Of a DNA stretch of 64,000 bases, positions 49,292 through 60,086 are shown in pieces. Numbering within the stretch: the first letter of the stretch is position 1; each line of letters starts with the position of its first letter. The stretch is from NCBI GenBank assembly GCA_941918925.1, contig OW799237.1:58327997-58391996 (forward strand). Reading direction: 5' to 3'. The DNA comes from Phyto melanocephala (Eukaryota > Arthropoda > Insecta > Diptera > Rhinophoridae). The translations under genes and the position numbers were made by a program. The notes under the pieces were generated by a model that was not told where the DNA came from, ran no database searches, and worked only from the letters and a program-made list of their open reading frames with translations.

Positions 49292-49612
49292 CAGTGCTAT
49301 TCAACCTATGGTACGCTTAGTGGTACGCGAAAAATTTCCAGTTGGTACGCGAATTCTTTTAAAATTTTAACGATTTCTATTTTGCAATTGGAAACAAAAA
49401 GAAAAATCATCCTAAAAGTATACCTTTAATGTACATGTTCTTATGTTTTTTGTAATTTTTATTATTTTTTTTTAATTTTATTGTTTTTTATTATTAATAA
49501 ATAAAATAGATTAAAAATTTTAAAATTATTTACATTATATTTTTTTTGGTGGTACGCGAAACGTTTGTCGTGAATTTAGTGGTACACGAGCCAAAAAGAT
49601 TGAATAGCACTG
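49292..49612. mobile_element. 321-bp hAT MITE, TIR CAGTGCTATTCAA
   Basis: Ends CAGTGCTATTCAA (49292) and TTGAATAGCACTG (ending 49612), flanked by atctagag (49284-49291) and atctagtg (49613-49620), a 7/8 match to an 8-bp duplication. 'GTGGTACGCGAA'-type blocks occur near both ends (49319, 49551). Confidence 0.85.
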
Positions 49613-49620
49613 ATCTAGTG

Positions 49621-50229
49621 TCGCGATCCCATCTACTGATTCTAGCCCTTACCGGACATACTTATGTTGTAATAACTCAAATAATGGCCTGCCCTCAGGT
49701 ATAACCTATTCTAGTTCAGAAGTATCTTAGTGCCTGCCATTAAGGCCTTTTCGCCCTGCAATACCTTTTGTTTTACCATACTACAATCATCAGATAGTTT
49801 GCAAGATCTCCTGATGTTTTCCTCCGTCACTTAACCATGACGTTGGTTATAATCCTGGAGACAAATTTTCAATAAAAATTCTAGTTTGACAGATATTAAG
49901 TAATCTTCCTTATCCTGACTCACCCGTCGCCATTTCCTTCATCCTCTATCTACTCTATATGTACTGGGTTGAGAAGCACATTTCTAGTATTTCGTCAGAA
50001 GACTTCTATAACAACCCAATTATATTTCCTTCCACCACCCAGTAAATCAATACGCTAAGAGACTAAAGTGTAAATACTTCCGTAAAATATTGTTTTTAGA
50101 AGAAACCAAACGTTTTTTTAAATTTATAATTATGCAGTTTTATTAATTTTTAAATATATATTAAAAGGAAAACAAAAAGATACTTCATTTCAAACATAAC
50201 GATAATTCTTACAAAAAATTACAAAAATT
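49621..50229. other. unassigned DNA
   Basis: Moderately GC-rich to about 50060 without a usable frame; A/T-rich after that, possibly the 3' part of the Tc1 relic. Confidence 0.35.
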
Positions 50230-50922
50230 TATTAGACAAAAGTTTAAATTCAGGATACAATTGGAAAAACATAACTTCCCTCCAGTTTTTCGACTTTTAA
50301 TTTGTTGACAGAAAGCTGTTAATTATGCTGCAGCAGGGTGTTAGTTCACTATACCATCTAAGAAAGTCAAGTTGCCAACACCAGATGCCGCTATTGCCCC
50401 GCAAACCATAACATTGCAACCTCCAGTGTGCTTTACAATATGAATAAGGATTTTAGTATGAAGGACAGTGTTATGTTTTTGCCAGACTTTTACGCGACAA
50501 TTGCTTCCACACAAGTTTAACTTGCATTCGATGTGAATGTCACAGTTTTCCAGAATTCCACATCTTTGCTTTTATATTTATTAGCAAATTTCAATTTTTC
50601 CGTGGAACTCTGCCTCAGTACCCGTTATCCCACAATGCCTTTTTCACAGTTTGGGGATGCACATGTTTTCTTGGATTATTTTCAACGTCATCTGCTTAGT
50701 TTTTGGCGCTTAATTAAGGGTCTTTGTTAACTTCCCTTAGAATATGGCTAATATCTAGATTCGACAGTTTTTTTGGTCGTCCACTTCTAGGCAAATTTTC
50801 CAAAAGTGTGTTTATACTGGAACATTTAATATTTTTCCAGCTTTACGGTAAGATTTACCTTTTCGGTAATGGTTAAATATTAAAGTTTTCACGTTTAATT
50901 CTATTTCTTTTCCTTTGCCCAC
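50230..50922 (-). pseudogene. Tc1-like transposase relic
   Basis: From 50922 on the minus strand: 'GKGKEIELNVKTLIFNHYRK', 'GKSYRKAGKILNV' (HTH), 'ENLPRSGRPKKLSNLDIS' and 'HILREVNKDP', 'NNPRKHVHPQTVKKALWDNG' in a shifted frame, 'CKAHWRLQCYGLRGNSGIWC', and ends near 'REVMFFQLYPEF'. The expected initiator ATG before GKGKE is GTG here (50922-50920). The middle with the first aspartate ('ENCDIHIECKLNLCG') and the final DD34E region are frame-broken. This is the Tc1 group with a GRP[KR] hinge. Confidence 0.7.
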
Positions 50923-51575
50923 AATTACAAATCAACTAACAAGAATACCACAAGAATAAGATTAAAGTTAATGTTCGGCTGCTTAATAATTATTTTAAGC
51001 AAAAAATAAAAAGTACCGTTGCTTAGAATGGAAAAAATAGCATAAGAGAGTAGTATTTAACATACATATATTTTAATTTAAGCTTTTCTCCAATGCAATT
51101 TTTCTTATTGTGAGATTTTCCGTTAAGCTTGCAATAAATATTTGATGCATTTGTTTTTAGTTTCACGTGTTGTGTAAAAAACTGCGTACACAAATTTTTC
51201 TATAACATGTTAACATTTTTTCACTACATGTGTAGTAGACGTTCAAGACCCTATTTACTCTCTTCGATGAATATATTTGTTTGGACTTTATGTTTATGAT
51301 TACACATATGACTAATAGTATCTATGATCACAGTTATATAGGCCCTCGAACTCAACATCGATTTCAACAAATAAATATAAATTGGATATTCTAATTGCAA
51401 TTAACATTAAGTTTTAAATACATAATACATCTCGAATTACTGGCGAAAGACAATAAAGTAAATGTATTTGAAAACAATTAAAGAAGTACTGATAATAGTG
51501 AAATGAATAATACTAATAATAGTAATAAAAGTAATACTACGAGTGGTTTATGTAATACTTAAATGCAATACATAC
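50923..51575. other. Nup210 intron next to exon 51576
   Basis: A/T-rich; no repeat end recognised. Confidence 0.4.
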
Positions 51576-51681
51576 CTGTTTGTCTATCAATAGCGACAAT
51601 TTGTTCATCAGAACTCATCCACAACGATGATAATGGTAATGGAGAATCAAAGCAGATAATGTCGCCAACAGAAAATGTTGT
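51576..51681 (-). CDS. Nup210: Nup210 exon (first of the five seen)
   Basis: This exon of 106 bp has acceptor ...TTACATTAG before 51681 and donor GTATG at 51575-51571. It encodes 35 codons plus one base and has no stop. The peptide begins [11 protein letters not shown] and contains [15 protein letters not shown] followed by RQT. It resembles the vertebrate NUP210 segment with VGD, WSSS and ID.KTG. The left-over G joins GA of the next exon to make a Gly codon, so the intron is phase 1. The following intron is more than 30 kb long and filled with transposons. No preceding exon was found between 51682 and 64000. Confidence 0.8.
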
Positions 51682-53155
51682 CTAATGTAAACAATATCAC
51701 GAACAGTCGGAATAGCAGCAGCAACAACCAAAACAAGGAAAACAATCGAGATGGAAAAATATGAAGATGAAAATCCATTTACAAACAATAAAAACAACAG
51801 CAGTGGCAATAAACAGTGAGTTTCCATTGAAAGTGAAACAACCATTTGAAGAGCAGCAATTTAACAGTCATCAGCATCAACATTATAAAATCAACATGTT
51901 GTTTTGTTGGTTGGTGAGGGTTAGTTCGTTGGTTGTTTTGTGTTCAATGACATCATCGTCACCACCGTCATCAGTGGAATAGAAAACATTGATAAGAACG
52001 AATAAAAAACCATCGAATCAAAAACAGCAGTAGCAAAAATAGTCGTCGTGTTTATTTTTTTTTTTAATTATTTTTTTTTTGTTTTACATTTACCACAGGA
52101 TGCATTTTAGTGTCAATAAAGTAATAGATGGAGCCCATTATGTACGTTTGTTACAATGCCAATGAAGATGACGTCCAATGATGATAGTAGAAATATTGTT
52201 GATAATAGCAATAGTTAGGATTATGAAAATGTTAACACCAATTGAGATAAAATGAAAAAAGAAAATATTATAAGTTAGTTGACATTGTTGTAATTATAGA
52301 AAAAAGAAAAAGGGAAAATACAAAATAATAATAAGGTAAGCTCATAATTCCAAACAAAGGATAGAAGAATTTCCATTTTAAAATATGGCCAAGTCGTTTA
52401 CATGTCTGTTAAATATTTTTCACATTTTATTAAATTTTCGGTAAATTTAGTTAAATTTAACTACAGCATCCTTTAAAGAAGGAATACCCAAAAGCGTAGT
52501 AGAGAAGTTTGGATCAGACTTAAAATGTTTATTTTGTTTTTGCCTTCAAGTTAAGTGCATTAGAATTAACTCATTTTGAAAATTTTACCCGAAAAATCAT
52601 AACCATTATTCTCTTTCTCTCACTCGCGCTCTCTTTCCTCTCTATTTCGCTCTAAATTAGAGAAAATAACCTACATATAAAAAAATTTTGCTTGGAAAAC
52701 ATTTTGTCCGGAACGCTGGGATTGTGAGTTCAATAAGTTGATCAAATTGATTATATGAGAATAGATAAATAAAATGATCTCAAAGAAAATTATGTATATT
52801 TTGGAAATAACGAGTTATCTAGTATGAAGTATGAACAATTAAGAAGGAATAATTCCACTATGCCGAATTTATTGTGCCCACCCCTAATATTTGTTTTGAT
52901 TTCAAACGAATTGCCGTAAGGAGATTTTCAAGGGTATGTCAAGATTTAGTTGATATTTGTTGGCGCTTATTTATTTCTCTAAAAACCAAGCTTTGTTAAA
53001 TAATTTAAAACAGATACTATTTACTTTTCATTTAAATTTAATATACTGATTGTTTATATCAGGTATTTTATAGTGAGGTTTGATTATCAATAGGTTTTTT
53101 TTACTCATATCAAACTGCTTCATCATTTTTGTTTTGTGACGTTTGGGAAGTCGTT
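51682..53155. other. Nup210 intron upstream of exon 51576, unassigned
   Basis: Contains CAA/CAG-rich low-complexity DNA at 51710-52040 and a CTCT run at 52610-52650. Open frames at 51615-51982 reflect low complexity. No exon was recognised. Confidence 0.4.
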
Positions 53156-53480
53156 ATGGAAAGACTCACACCACAACAGCGTCTCCAAATTGATCAGCTG
53201 TATTACGAAAAACAGCATTCTGTGAGAATTGTTTTCCGTGAAATTTTGTTCAGTGATAAAGCACGTTTCTCGCTCAATGGATGTGTTAATAAACAAAATT
53301 ACCGTATTTTTATTGATGAGCAAGACTATCAAGAGCTACCATTAAATCCATTAAAAACAATGGTATGGTGTCGTTCATGGGCTAGTGGAATTATTGGTCC
53401 ATATTTCTTCAAAAATTAGGCAAATCAAATTATCAGCCCAGCTGATTGGGAAACGTTTTGTCAAAATTGGTTTAATTCGC
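53156..53480 (+). pseudogene. mariner-like transposase relic with large internal deletion
   Basis: MERLTPQQRLQIDQLYYEKQ (N-terminus from 53156) is fused without frame change to 'EILFSDKARFSLNGCVNKQN' (first catalytic aspartate in FSDKA) and 'MVWCRSWASGIIGPYFFKN', followed by a stop at 53417. The HTH and linker, about 120 residues in related proteins, are missing by a clean internal deletion. Downstream 'ANQIISPADWETFCQNWF' does not match the usual next block. Confidence 0.75.
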
Positions 53481-53500
53481 CTTGATTTCATTTATTAATG

Positions 53501-53692
53501 CAGGGATAGGAAATGTGATTTTGGTTTCGGTATTAAACAATTAACTTGAATGTACTTTTTTGATAAAAAATTTGCTTAATTAATGTATATTTGTTGCTTT
53601 TGCGTCATTAATAATGTGTTTAAAAAATGTATATCCTTTTTTTAATAAAATTTTATTATATTTAATATGTAAAAACAACTTTTACATCCCTG
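53501..53692. mobile_element. possible hAT-type MITE, ends CAGGGAT
   Basis: CAGGGATAGGAAATG (53501) and the complement of CAGGGATGTAAAAG (ending 53692) are similar inverted ends, but the flanks (tattaatg and atatacga) do not form a duplication. Confidence 0.35.
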
Positions 53693-53799
53693 ATATACGA
53701 ATTGGACTTGACATAAAACATCCCATGAAAAGTTGCTTTGTTGTATCTATTCGCCGTTGCCTTATATATATACATATATATACCTTATGGATATGCCTT

Positions 53800-54278
53800 G
53801 GCACACATATTAAGCTGTCATGACAGCTTATAAAAAAAGTTATAATTTGAGGTTCTTGCACTGCACTGATTTTTCTGAAACTTTGAACACATAATGAGCT
53901 GTCATGACTATATAATTTCGTGATTAAAAAATAGGGCAGGGCCACGGCATTAAAAAAAATTATCATTTTCAGCTACTTGAACTCCACCGATTTCTCTGAA
54001 ACTTTACACACATATTGAGCTGTCATGACTATACAGTTTCGTGATTAGAAAAGTGGGCAGTGCCACGCCCATAAGAAATAAGTTATCTTATTTAGCTACT
54101 TGCACTAGATCGATTTTTCTGAAACTTTGCACACACATATTGAGCTGTCATGACTATACAGTTTCGTGATTAGAAAAAAAGTTATAATTTTTAGCTTTTT
54201 GCACTTGATATTCAATTTAAATTCAGAATGCATTTTTATTCATTAAGGGGCGCAGCAACGCGCGCCGGGCTTTTCTAG
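53800..54278 (+). mobile_element. Helitron-like 3' end with ~123-bp tandem repeats
   Basis: Three imperfect units carry 'tttctgaaacttt..acacatat.gagctgtcatgac' and 'tttcgtgatta' (from about 53864, 53985 and 54110). The end has a GC-rich hairpin GGCGC-(8-nt loop)-GCGCC at 54249-54266, then 'gggctttt' and CTAG (54275-54278) followed by T. A short hairpin about 10 bases before CTRR is the Helitron 3' signature. The 5' TC end was not located. An 18-bp palindrome AAGCTGTCATGACAGCTT lies at 53812-53829. Confidence 0.65.
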
Positions 54279-54924
54279 TGTTCAATAAAAAAGAGTTGCA
54301 AATGCGAAAGTATTAGTCACCAAATCATCTTTTAACCTGAGGAATTTTTTTCTAGTACTAGTAGTTTAAATATGCGAATTTTGAGTGAAGAAAATTAGCG
54401 ATGCTAATAAGTACTACCTTTTGTCTTTATCATTTTCCAGAAAGGTAGGAATACTCCTAGGTAATTTTTTAATTTTTGCAAACCAGTGTAACAGAACGAT
54501 TAATTGTGCACACTTATCTAACATAATCTACTTAAAGTGCGCTTAAAAACAATAGTTGAGTTATAGAAATTTGGTGTAGATTCACATTGATCGATTTTAT
54601 TCTTTTACACAAATATACCGTTTCATCCTTAAAAAGGGCTCCGGTATTGTAACTTCAATTATACGTCAACAAAAATTCTTGAAATAAATTTAAAAACACG
54701 TCACGAAAAATGTAAATCCTTTCTAAAGATATTTAAATATATAAAAGTTGTTTACGTTGATGTTACATCATTTCAAAATGTCAATAAAATACAGAAAATA
54801 AATTGGCAAAAAAAAGAATGACCAAAAAACTACAAATAGTAAAATATATGAAAAATAAAAGAAGTGAATAAAACAAAAAAACATTAAACTAGTGTTTGCA
54901 ACTTGCATAGAGATATATGACAAC
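54279..54924. other. unassigned AT-rich DNA
   Basis: Nothing recognised. Confidence 0.4.
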
Positions 54925-56845
54925 TAGAGGTGTGCGGGTGACGTGATCGATACAAAAATTAATCACGCGTGAGTGAGTAAGCATGATTGGAAAATAAAAC
55001 TTCGTGCGTGATTCTTGAGTAATTACATTAATAAAACACGCATGAGTTTTTCCTTAAAATATAATTTAACAGTTTTTACGTGCTAAAAAAAGACAAAACC
55101 AAAACTCTTTTGTTGAATGCCAAGAGTAAGAAGGCCCTGGCTCGATTCTCGGTGTGGGAACCAAACTCCTGAGGGCATGTTATCTTGGCAACGTTTCCAC
55201 GCTTTCCTTTTATAACTATTTTGAGTTTTAATTTCTGTGATTTGCTATCATACACACACAATACAGTTTCTTGTTTTGAAATTTGTTAGATGCCATTAAA
55301 ACACATAACTTTCTATAAATCTCATTTAGTTTAACACGTATAAGTAATAATTATTTTGACAACAGCGGCAAAGCATTTCATTAAAAACATGATGATTTAT
55401 AGATTTTCACTGATTTTTAAATTTCAAATTAACCTAACGCAGAGTAATCTGACCAAGTTTTCTTCCTTAGAAGAACCGAACGACTTCTTTAAGTCCATAG
55501 TAGTAATGGGTTATTTAGGTTATTAAAATCAAGTACTTATATAATGCTATAAAAGTAAGTACTTGCCTCCAATGAACATCGCCGTGTTAAAATACTTATT
55601 TACACTTAATTGTAAATAAAAGCAGAACGCGTTAATCGATTTCTATGATCTATGTCGCATTTTGTTTATAGGTTATGTGACTTTACGTGAAATTAATAAC
55701 ACTTTATCCTTTTTTCCATTTTGGATTTTTTATGAATTTAAAAAAAAAAAATATTTAAATTTTTAGGCAAAAAAATGTTTTTTTTTTCTCCACAAATTTA
55801 TTTTTACCAGCAAAACTGTTGATTATAAAGAAAAACGTTATATGAACGGATTAAAGAATAATTCTTAATTTTTCTAAATTTGTTTCATCAAAATCGGACA
55901 AGTGGTTCTCGAGTTATGTTAAACTACGTTTTTGCCAAAATGTTACAACTAAGCGAAAAAACATCAAGATAAGGAAAAAATTTAAAATGTCATAAAATAA
56001 AACTGACACATACGAACGCCAAACCCTTTAAGGGTTTTACTATACTGACCTAGTACTATCACCCTTACTTGGAATTTCTCACCCCCCAGACAATAATCCC
56101 AAAAATGTTCCACAGTGTAATTTTAACTCATTATTTTGTAATGTGTTATTTTGCTGGGATAGTAACCAATGGTGTTTTAAATTAAGCCTCGCTAAATCAA
56201 AAATATAAGTTTTTGATCCTAGCGCTATTATAAAAACCTAAAATAGATTTATAGGTCAGATGTCATCTATCTGTCAAGAACCACATTACTAATAAATTAT
56301 CTTCTTTCAAAATGGCACTTGCATCGACAAGGTCTAGCTAGGTACATAAAATATATCAATATGTATCGTGTACTACAAGTTTATTAGTAAAAGCTAGAGG
56401 TGGATTAGTAGATCTTAGTGCCACGTGCTTAAAAAATTTATCAGTAGGCCTATGCAAACTGTGTAACTTAGATGCAAAAGGAGGAATCTGTCCAATTTAA
56501 AAAGAACTCAGGCTAAAATGCTTTGGTTAAACTGTTCTAACGTTCCAACTGAAGTTGTAAATATATTGAGCAGCACAGAATATTTTAATGTATTACATAC
56601 ATAAGTATTTAGAAATTCGTTTAAAATATAGAAAATTAGTAATCGCTGAATTTGCTTAGCTGTTTTTTTTAAATCAATATCTATTGTACTATATGTGAAT
56701 ATTTTTTAAGTATATAAAACTTTGTTTAATTAAAAAAGTTAAATAATTATTATATATAAATGAATTAAGTGAAACTTATACTAAATTATTTCACTGATCG
56801 TCTAACTGTTACTTTCCTTTTTTCAGTAAACTCAACATTTTCATC

Positions 56846-57400
56846 ATGGTTAAATACAGGAACGAACAACGTATGAAAATTATAGAAATATACTACCGAA
56901 ATACGGAGTCGGTGATCGCAACTTAAGAAGCGCTAACTCCAATTTTCGGTCGTTAATCTCGCCCTCAGTTATTGGCTCAATTGGTTCGTCAATAAGCAAA
57001 GTATAAATTATTGGTCCTGTTAAAATAACATGCGTTTTATGAATCACCACTTCATCCATAAAAAATAACTGTTTGGTGCGGTTTGCATGCCGTCGGCGTG
57101 AATGTGAATGGCGATCGTTATCGCGCCATGATTACCGATTATTTTTGGCCCAAATTAGAAAAGATGGACTTGGACGACATGTGGTTTTAACCTGACAGTG
57201 CCACAACCCTTCCAGCTTACGTTACAATCGATTTATTGAAGATCAAGTTTGGTGAACGTATTAACTCAAGAAATGGACCAGTAAATTGGTCACCTCGTTC
57301 GTGCGATTTAACGCCGGTAGACTTTTTTATTTGGGGCTACTTCAAATCATTGGTCTATGCCAACAAGCCGACGATGTGTATTATATTTTATATTAGGCTA
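56846..57400 (+). pseudogene. mariner-like DD41D (rosa-type) transposase relic
   Basis: MVKYRNEQRMKIIEIYYRNT from 56846, then broken 'EALTPIFGR', a deletion of the middle N-terminal part, and a good C-terminal half: 'ITVWCGLHAVGVNVNGDRYR', 'AMITDYFWPKLEKMDLDDMW', 'VTIDLLKIKFGERINSRNGP', 'VNWSPRSCDLTPVDFFIWGY' and 'FKSLVYANKPTM'. The second catalytic aspartate sits in the decayed 'PDSATT' (family QDGAT). The last one is in TPVDFF, about 41 residues later, which is the spacing of the rosa group. Several stops (for example after DDMWF). Confidence 0.78.
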
Positions 57401-57959
57401 TAAGTTCTATGTGATAATGACAGAATATCTAGGAAAAGTTAGTCATCCGATACTAGCTGAGTGGAATGCATTTTCGAAACCAGCTACGGTTTCATCATCA
57501 GCACTCTTTTGATCAGAACTACAAATGTTGTGTGTAAATATCAACTATTTAACTCAGTATTTATTGAAAATTTAAACATAGAATTATTTGTTCTAATTTA
57601 TTCATGTCTTTCATATAACACTGAGTTAGTACGAAATTTACCAACATCTGTTTTTCCTGTATTCTTTTTGCACGTCATTACCACAAGTAATTAATGGTTG
57701 TTTTTTTTTTAATTTTATAATTATTAGTTTTTTCGACCTTTTATAATAATATATAATAGTTTTTTAAGCTTAAGATCCTTTTAATAATAAAAAAATAAAA
57801 TCTTTTTGTTTTTTTTATATTATTTGATCAATATTTCGCTACTTCTTTGTGTAGCATCATCAGGATACAAGTTTTTATTATATTTTAGTTTTTTGTTGGA
57901 TTTGTGTCTTGATATTTGTTATTTTTTATATAAATTTATAGTTTGATTAAATATTTTTT

Positions 57960-58237
57960 ATTTTATTTTTTATTTTATTTTTTATTCTATTTTTATTTAA
58001 TTTTTTTTAAACATACATACAAAGCTCAATTTATAATTTTATAGTGGGATGTTTTTAGGCGGACAAAGTCATTATAAAGAAAATGAAATATGTATGTATG
58101 TATGTATGTACGTATGTACGTATTTTAGATTAATGAGATGGTGATACAAAAAATTGTTATTGCATGACTACACGTTGTGAAGGGTATATAATTTTCGCCA
58201 CTGCCGAATAAAGCACTCTTACTTGTTTTTGGTGCGG
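57960..58237 (-). repeat. mini-me-like 5' portion, type B, reverse orientation
   Basis: Complement of the first part of the copy starting at 58339: 'acacgttgtgaagggtatat' and 'gcactcttacttgttttt' at the right end, and the shared 'atagtgggatgttttt' block near 58043. Together with 58339-58720 it forms an inverted pair around a ~100-bp spacer. Confidence 0.7.
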
Positions 58238-58338
58238 ATGGCCTTTTTTGAAACCCCACTTTTCTGTTAATGAAATTTAAAAGCTCAGTATAATTCTACA
58301 AAATTAAGATGACACAAAATTCTACAAAATTAAGATGA

Positions 58339-59020
58339 CAAACAAGTAAGAGCGCTATATTCGGCCGTGCCAAATCTTATATACCCTTCACAACGTGTAG
58401 CCATGCAATAACAGTAGTCTGTTTCACCATTCATCCCATATAAAATACGTACATACATATAAAAAACATACATATTAAAAAACATCCCATTGTAAAATTA
58501 TAAATTTACGTATGTATGTTTAAAAAAAATTAAAAAAAAAAATTTTTAAAAAAAATAATTAAAATATATATAATAAATATAAAACAAAAAAAAATAAAAA
58601 ACATAATTTAAAAAAAAAGTTTTTTAAAAATAATAAAAATATAAATAATATATTAAATAAAAAAAAAAATAAAAAAAAATTAAAAAAAAATATAAAAAAA
58701 ATTTTTTTTTGGCTCAGCTGGGATTCGATGCCACGTTTTCTCTAACCAGTATACACGTTTCTGTTTGAATGTTGTTGTTGTAATGTTGTTTTTGTGAATA
58801 AAAAATCGAGGTGGTCGTGGGCTTTTGCTCATATCTCAAAAAAGCGGACAGACGGGCAGACGGATAGACGGACAGACTGTCAGTGCTTAATCGACTCCTC
58901 TATTCATAAGCTTTCAGAAAATATATACTTTATGGGGTCGGAAATGAAAATTGTAGAAATTACAAACGGAATGACAAAGTTATATATACCCTTGTGCACC
59001 ACAGGTGAAGGGTATAAAAA
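58339..59020 (+). repeat. mini-me/DINE-like element, type B (copy 3)
   Basis: Starts 'aaacaagtaagagcgctat' and TTCGGCCGTGCCAAA, includes a ~190-bp poly-A/T core, the ACRG run gcggacagacgggcagacgg at 58845, and ends 'gcaccacaggtgaagggtat'. Directly before it a ~26-bp 'attctacaaaattaagatga' unit is tandemly doubled (58298-58341). Confidence 0.8.
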
Positions 59021-59283
59021 GAGTCAGTACTATCAATCCTAATGTATAAATAATTAACGGTGGGGGTCAAAAATTCTGCACATAAAACACTTACTTGTTA
59101 ATTTACGTATTGTATTTCTTGAGCGTTTGTGATTAAAAAAACATTGGTATGTGCGTATTTAAAAATATTTGTTCGTGGGCGGGCGTGGTCGAGTTAAAAT
59201 TACCTCGTCAGCGGTTACATTTTTTAATCGCGAGCGTGCGTGATAACTCGAAAAATACTCACTCGCATATCTCTATTGTCAAC

Positions 59284-59618
59284 ACAAATTCAAACATACA
59301 TACACACTCACAAAACATAAGAATGTACTATTTTCCTGCTCGATGACAACAAGCAATAACAAAAACAAAACAATGAAACAAGAAAATAAACGTTTAACTT
59401 GAAATGGTCTAGAGCAGATCTAAAACTATGCTACAACTACATGACATCCCATAAGACACATATTCATTATTCCACAATTCTAAAAGAATTATATACAGAG
59501 ATGTATACACTGTGCATACATATGTGCAATGCTCTAACTTTTAGTTTGAATAACAATTTATTGAAAAAAGGATACCCAGTAAAAAAAATTGATTTTTAGA
59601 ATATTTTAGCGCTATATA
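59284..59618. other. unassigned DNA
   Basis: Nothing recognised between the candidate hAT end and the Tc1 element. Confidence 0.4.
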
Positions 59619-60086
59619 TAGTGTTAGAAAAATAATAGAAACGATTAATAGTTCATTATTAAAATATAGCATACTTTTTCGTAATGAACCTCTATTGTTG
59701 GAAATCACTGTCAAATTCTTGCTAATGTAACGGGATTTTATTATTTTACTTTTATTAGTTTACTTTAGTAATTTAGCTAAAAAAAAATTAATAGAACCGT
59801 TCTTTCAAAAATTGTGTTTAAATATAAAATAAAGAAACTTTTTTTAACATTTGCAAGATTTTCGTGTGGAGTGTGTGGTTTAAATCTTTTGAAAAATGGG
59901 TCGAGGTGTTCATACCACTGATGCTGAAAGAAATGTTATCCTTAAGTTAAAATCTGATGGCTTATCACTTGGAAAAATAGCGCATATAATGAAGTGTTCT
60001 AAAGTGATTCACTATACAAAAAATATTGAAACTAGAGGAAGAAAGAGGAAAACGTCCACGAGTTTCGATAAAATTTTAGTACGTCA

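Larger units (their letters stand above)
13864..51681 (-). other. Nup210: Nup210/gp210 gene span inside the window (5 exons, partial at both ends)
   Basis: The gene is read on the minus strand from 51681 down to 13864. The five exons join in frame: phase 1 between 51576 and 20954, phase 0 at the other three junctions. Introns measure 30,621 bp (20955-51575), 3,663 bp (17173-20835), 2,717 bp (14357-17073) and 112 bp (14011-14122). All begin with GT and end with AG. The joined product matches the late lumenal region of NUP210 as I know it: a 'GD.ICF...S..W.SSD..I..ID..TG.G' stretch, then a segment ending in a 'P.F....GRY.CQV' motif, then 'LT.TGLDKVLQKVEV'. NUP210 is a single-pass nuclear-pore membrane glycoprotein with Ig-like lumenal repeats. 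The downstream membrane segment and short tail were not found. The assignment rests on recalled family similarity, not a search. Confidence 0.82.
54925..59275. mobile_element. candidate hAT element, TIR TAGAGRTRTGCGRGTGA
   Basis: TAGAGGTGTGCGGGTGA at 54925 and the complement of TAGAGATATGCGAGTGA ending at 59275 are inverted ends with three transitions. Flanks atgacaac (54917-54924) and ttgtcaac (59276-59283) match 6/8 as a decayed 8-bp duplication. Both ends hold 'atcacgc.yg' and 'gtgagt' blocks. No hAT transposase remains; the interior has a mariner relic and mini-me copies that inserted later. Confidence 0.6.

Noticed and set aside
51615..51982. Opposed open frames overlapping the Nup210 exon region
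   Set aside because: They arise from CAA/CAG-rich low-complexity DNA; the exon itself is defined by splice sites in another frame.
55076..55261. Open frame and 'GAGAATCGAGCC' stretch suggesting a tRNA or small gene
   Set aside because: No cloverleaf, no similarity recognised, no splice sites in phase with Nup210.
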